Notes under the pieces: model-generated
What the model saw: the letters and a program-made list of their open reading frames with translations, nothing else
What the model was told of the DNA's origin: nothing
Databases searched by the model: none
Assembly: GCF_014050225.1 (NCBI RefSeq)
Contig: NZ_JACFXV010000006.1
Coordinates: 41,481 to 105,480 of the forward strand
From: Stappia albiluteola
Lineage (GTDB): Bacteria > Pseudomonadota > Alphaproteobacteria > Rhizobiales > Stappiaceae
Length of the DNA stretch: 64,000 nucleotides
Reading direction: 5' to 3'
In this document: piece by piece, positions 61,102 to 64,000 of the stretch
How the letters are laid out: each line of letters opens with the position of its first letter
How positions within the stretch are numbered: the first letter of the stretch is position 1
Translations under genes and position numbers: made by a program

Positions 61102-62029
61102 GCGCAAGAACATCGCCCAATCGGTGCGCGACCGGCTCCGGACGGTCACCGTCCGACTGCGCCTGGACTACAACCTCGTTTTGACCCGCTACGTGCTTGA
61201 ACGCTTGCTGTATCGCCTGAGTGTGTCGTCGCAGCGAGATCGCTTCGCGCTCAAAGGCGCCATGCTATTTGTCGTCTGGACGACGGACATCATTCGTCCG
61301 ACGCAGGATCTCGACCTGCTTGGTTTCGGTGATTCCGACGTCGATGCGCTACGAGATGCGTTTCGCGACATCATGGGCACATCTGTCGTCGATGACGGCG
61401 TCGTGTTCGATCTCGACTCGGTGCGCGCTGAACCGATTCGGGCGGAGCAGCTCTACGACGGCGTTCGGGTCAGCGCGCTGTCATTCATCGGTACGGCGCG
61501 CGTGCCGATCCAGATCGATATCGGTTTTGGCGATGCAGTCACGCCAGACCTGGAGGAGCAGGAGTATCCGGTGCTGCTCGATGCCCCGGCACCGCGGCTC
61601 AGGATCTATCCGCGCGAAACGGTCGTTGCCGAGAAACTCGAAGCGATCGTCGATATCGGCACCCGCACCAGCCGGATGAAGGACTTTTACGATCTGCTGT
61701 CCATGGCTCGCCTCTTTGCTTTTGACGGACAGACGCTCTCGCAGGCCATTCGGGCCACGTTCGAGCGCCGCGAGACAGAACTGCCGGATACGGTGCCGCC
61801 GGCGCTATCGCAAGACTTCGCCGCTGACATGGACGCCATGGAGCGCTGGAATGCGTTCGTCCGGCGAACGCCGCTGCCGATCGATCCGCCGAACCTGACC
61901 GGGGTCGTCGAGGAGATCACAAGGTTTGTCATGCCGCCGACAATTGCGGCGGCATCGGGAAAGTCGTTCACGCAGAATTGGCGGCCATCCAAGGGATGGA
62001 CGGCAGAAGTGTCAGAGGAGCGTACATAA
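61091..62029 (+). CDS. abiEii: AbiEii-type nucleotidyltransferase toxin (312 aa)
   Basis: The motif KGAMLFVVWTTDIIRPTQDLDLLGF carries the K/G-G-x and DxD-like residues of the AbiEii nucleotidyltransferase fold (about residues 53-77). A further helical region, ETVVAEKLEAIV and SRMKDFYDLL, is typical. It probably modifies tRNA acceptor stems and slows growth. It is co-translated with abiEi. Confidence 0.87.
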   Translation: MKDKRKNIAQSVRDRLRTVTVRLRLDYNLVLTRYVLERLLYRLSVSSQRDRFALKGAMLFVVWTTDIIRPTQDLDLLGFGDSDVDALRDAFRDIMGTSVVDDGVVFDLDSVRAEPIRAEQLYDGVRVSALSFIGTARVPIQIDIGFGDAVTPDLEEQEYPVLLDAPAPRLRIYPRETVVAEKLEAIVDIGTRTSRMKDFYDLLSMARLFAFDGQTLSQAIRATFERRETELPDTVPPALSQDFAADMDAMERWNAFVRRTPLPIDPPNLTGVVEEITRFVMPPTIAAASGKSFTQNWRPSKGWTAEVSEERT

Positions 62030-62100
62030 GGGCCATAAGAGTAATCCGCGCCTCGGGCGATCCTTTTCCGGTGTGTACCAATACTGGAAAGGTTCGACCC
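62012..62100 (+). promoter_or_regulatory. repeated transfer leader, copy C (before the pre-recombinase gene)
   Basis: The core CGTACATAAGGGCCATAAG (62021-62039) is followed by ATCCGCGCCTCGGGCGAT and a hairpin, TTTCCGGT pairing with ACTGGAAA through one G-U (62065-62090). The start codon is 80 bases from the core. The core overlaps the last codons of abiEii. Confidence 0.65.
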
Positions 62101-62328
62101 ATGAAGGAAAAGGAGGAACAGGCGGCTGCGCTCATCCCGCCCCCGACGAACGATAATGGGCCAGACCAAATGGCGGGGGAAGAAGCCGAGCGGCACCTGG
62201 ACACCATCGCACGGGCCATCGGCCGCCACATCGCCCGCGAACACATCAGGGCCTGGGAGCGGGTGCGGCGGAAGCGGGCAGCGAACGACAACCGGCCAGA
62301 GAAAGAGGGGCGGGAACCGGACGGGTAA
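62101..62328 (+). CDS. small charged protein before the recombinase (75 aa)
   Basis: A 75-residue protein with HLDTIARAIGRHIAREHIRAWERVRRKR, a basic helix. It follows leader C directly, is transcribed with the recombinase 29 bases later and could be a recombination directionality factor or regulator. No family is recognised. Confidence 0.65.
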   Translation: MKEKEEQAAALIPPPTNDNGPDQMAGEEAERHLDTIARAIGRHIAREHIRAWERVRRKRAANDNRPEKEGREPDG

Positions 62329-62357
62329 AATCCGCCCTTGAGAGAAAGGAAAGTCTT

Positions 62358-64000
62358 ATGACCCGCGTTGCGCTATACGCCCGCTATTCCTCGGACAATC
62401 AGAGCGTTTCCTCCATCGAGGATCAGTTCCGCATTTGCCGGGACCAGGCGGCGCGGGAGAAGTGGAAGGTGGTGGGGGCCTACAAGGACGCCGCCATTTC
62501 GGGTGCGAGCGTCACCTTGCGGCCGGGCATCCAGGCGCTCTTGCAGGACGCGCAGGCGGGCAAGTTCGAGGTCGTGCTGGCGGAAGCGCTGGACCGTATC
62601 AGCCGCGACCAGGCCGATGTCGCCATTCTCTACAAGCATTTCAATTTTGCCGGCGTGACGCTCGTGACGCTTGCCGAGGGCGAGATCTCCGAGCTGCATG
62701 TCGGTCTGAAGGGCACCATGAACGCCCTGTTCCTGAAAGACCTCGCCGCCAAGACCCACCGCGGTCTGCGCGGCCGAGTCGAGAAGGGAAAGGCGGGCGG
62801 CGGCCTCTGCTATGGCTATGACGTCGTGAAACGTCTCAACGGCGATGGCGAGCAGGTGCGCGGCGAACGGAAGATCAACGAGGCCGAGGCCGAGATCGTC
62901 CGCCGCATCTTTCGCGAATTCGCCGCCGGCAAGAGCCCCAAGGCTATCGCCGCCGATCTCAACCGCGATGGCATTCCCGGCCCCAATGGCAAGGCTTGGG
63001 GCGACACCACCATTCGCGGCCATGTCTGCCGGGGCACCGGCATCGTCAACAACGAGCTCTATGCCGGTGTGCTGGTCTGGAACCGGCTGCGCTACATCAA
63101 GAATCCAACGACGGGAAAGCGCGTCTCTCGCGTCAACCCGGAGTCCGAATGGATCAGGACCGAGGTGCCAGAACTGCGCATCGTCGACGAAGACCTATGG
63201 CAGGCGGCGCGGCGGCGGCAGGAGCAGATCTCCAAGCAGTTCGAGAATGTCACCAAAGGCGTGCGCGCCTATCGTGCCAGGCACGTCAACGAGCTGCGAC
63301 GTCCGGCCTTCCTGTTCTCGGGCCTGCTCAAATGCGGCTGCTGCGGCGGCAATTACGGCATCATCACCCGTGACCGCTATGGCTGTCTCAATCGTTATCG
63401 GCGGGGTACCTGCGACAACGGCCATACCATCCGTCGCGATGACATCGAGCAGCGTATTCTGTCCGGTCTTACCGAGCGGCTGGTTTCGGCCGACAGGGTC
63501 TCCAAGGCCGTGCGCGCCTATGCCGAAGCGCTGAACAGTCAGAACCGTGAACGTCGGGCGCAGGCGGAGCTTGACCGTAGGGCGCTGGACAAGATCGAAC
63601 GCGGCATCGCCGGCATCATGGCGGCGATCGAGGATGGCATGTATCAGACCGCCATGAAGGATAGGATGGAGGAACTTGAGCGCCAGAAGGAGGATGTCCT
63701 GGCGCGTATGGAACAGGCGCCCGAGGACGTCCCCGACATTCACCCCAACATCGCCGAAATCTACAAAGCCAAGGTGACGCAGTTGAGCGAGGCTCTGGCT
63801 GATCCCGAACTGCGCGATCAAGCTGCCGAGGCGTTCCGCGCGCTGGTCGACGCGGTGGTGGTTGAGCCCGGCGACAAGCGCGGCGAAGTCAACGCCACCT
63901 TACGCGGCGAGGTGATGAACATCCTCGACATCGTTTCCGGGCGCAAAACCCGAAACCGGTCCCAAGTTATAACAAAAGACGTTGCGGGCCCCCGCAACCA
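62358..64000 (+). CDS. large serine recombinase (integrase), cut by the window end
   Basis: The N-terminal resolvase domain has YARYSSDNQS (residues 7-16, catalytic Ser near 11-12). A recombinase domain follows (ADLNRDGIPGPNGKAW), then a zinc-ribbon with CGCC from Cys326, and a coiled-coil region (about 395-450). At least 547 codons are present and no stop is reached before 64000, so the 3' end is missing. AAAGGA precedes ATG 62358. It is the likely integrase of the ICE and marks the right end of the element. No att core is visible inside the window. Confidence 0.9.
   Translation, partial: MTRVALYARYSSDNQSVSSIEDQFRICRDQAAREKWKVVGAYKDAAISGASVTLRPGIQALLQDAQAGKFEVVLAEALDRISRDQADVAILYKHFNFAGVTLVTLAEGEISELHVGLKGTMNALFLKDLAAKTHRGLRGRVEKGKAGGGLCYGYDVVKRLNGDGEQVRGERKINEAEAEIVRRIFREFAAGKSPKAIAADLNRDGIPGPNGKAWGDTTIRGHVCRGTGIVNNELYAGVLVWNRLRYIKNPTTGKRVSRVNPESEWIRTEVPELRIVDEDLWQAARRRQEQISKQFENVTKGVRAYRARHVNELRRPAFLFSGLLKCGCCGGNYGIITRDRYGCLNRYRRGTCDNGHTIRRDDIEQRILSGLTERLVSADRVSKAVRAYAEALNSQNRERRAQAELDRRALDKIERGIAGIMAAIEDGMYQTAMKDRMEELERQKEDVLARMEQAPEDVPDIHPNIAEIYKAKVTQLSEALADPELRDQAAEAFRALVDAVVVEPGDKRGEVNATLRGEVMNILDIVSGRKTRNRSQVITKDVAGPRN

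Noticed and set aside
1..64000. CRISPR array, tRNA or rRNA gene
   Set aside because: No regularly spaced repeats, cloverleaf sequence or rRNA signature was found by eye. No tRNA-type att site is visible.

Overview
The window is high-GC DNA from an alphaproteobacterium, most likely of the Hyphomicrobiales (rhizobial order). It holds most of one integrative and conjugative element (ICE) loaded with copper and mercury genes. The evidence for an ICE is a Trb-type mating apparatus, a TraG coupling protein, a DUF3363 relaxase, a TraF peptidase, a lytic transglycosylase and a terminal large serine recombinase. The backbone also has DUF736, DUF2274, DUF2493, Toprim, ParB-like and methylase-helicase genes, a set I associate with rhizobial ICEs. 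No tRNA, rRNA or CRISPR array was seen, and the element runs off both ends of the window.

Layout. (1) 1-11068, backbone: a frameshifted PAPS-reductase-like gene, a ParB-like protein, two small DUF proteins, a 1418-residue methyltransferase/Strawberry-notch helicase, a Toprim protein and a DUF2493 protein. (2) 11069-19600, cargo site 1: IS256 and IS3 remnants, then a minus-strand copper operon (small exported Cys protein, lipoprotein, TolC-like channel, multicopper oxidase, cupredoxin, CusF-like protein) followed by a membrane adenylate cyclase. (3) 19606-24432, backbone: DUF736, a small protein, HTH protein, TraF, lytic transglycosylase, a repeat-rich candidate oriT and the relaxase. (4) 24433-47878, cargo site 2, in four blocks: a CueR-like regulator with a 15-gene periplasmic copper/redox cluster; a decayed P-type ATPase end; a multicopper oxidase plus ZIP transporter pair with a Fur-like box; and a mercury region with merRTPFA followed by a second Hg-type regulon. 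(5) 47892-60224, the transfer operon traG, copG-like, trbBCDEJLFGI, DUF2274, DUF736. (6) 60225-64000: an AbiE-type toxin-antitoxin pair, a small ORF and the recombinase, cut by the window end.

How the parts fit. The Trb proteins build the mating channel, TraG links it to the relaxase-DNA complex, and the serine recombinase should integrate and excise the element. The AbiE pair probably stabilises it. The copper genes act mainly outside the cytoplasm: oxidases convert Cu(I) to Cu(II), small Met/His/Cys proteins bind it, and SCO, TlpA, CcdA and cytochrome c components handle thiol redox and electron flow. MerT/MerP/MerF import Hg(II) and MerA reduces it.

The most unusual segment is 41617-47875. 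A MerR with the exact Tn501-type Cys82/117/126 triad is fused to an HMA metal-binding domain. It sits behind a near-canonical mer operator and is followed by two DsbD/CcdA-like membrane proteins, a 490-residue exported protein of unknown family, and a P1B-type ATPase with YPC in place of CPC. That ATPase has an HMA domain at each end and a strong internal ribosome binding site in front of the last one. I propose it as an undescribed Hg-responsive transport and thiol-redox system. Two regulatory features stand out: an 80-nt leader repeated before traG, the copG-like gene and the pre-recombinase ORF, and long hairpins in the 5' leaders of many backbone genes.
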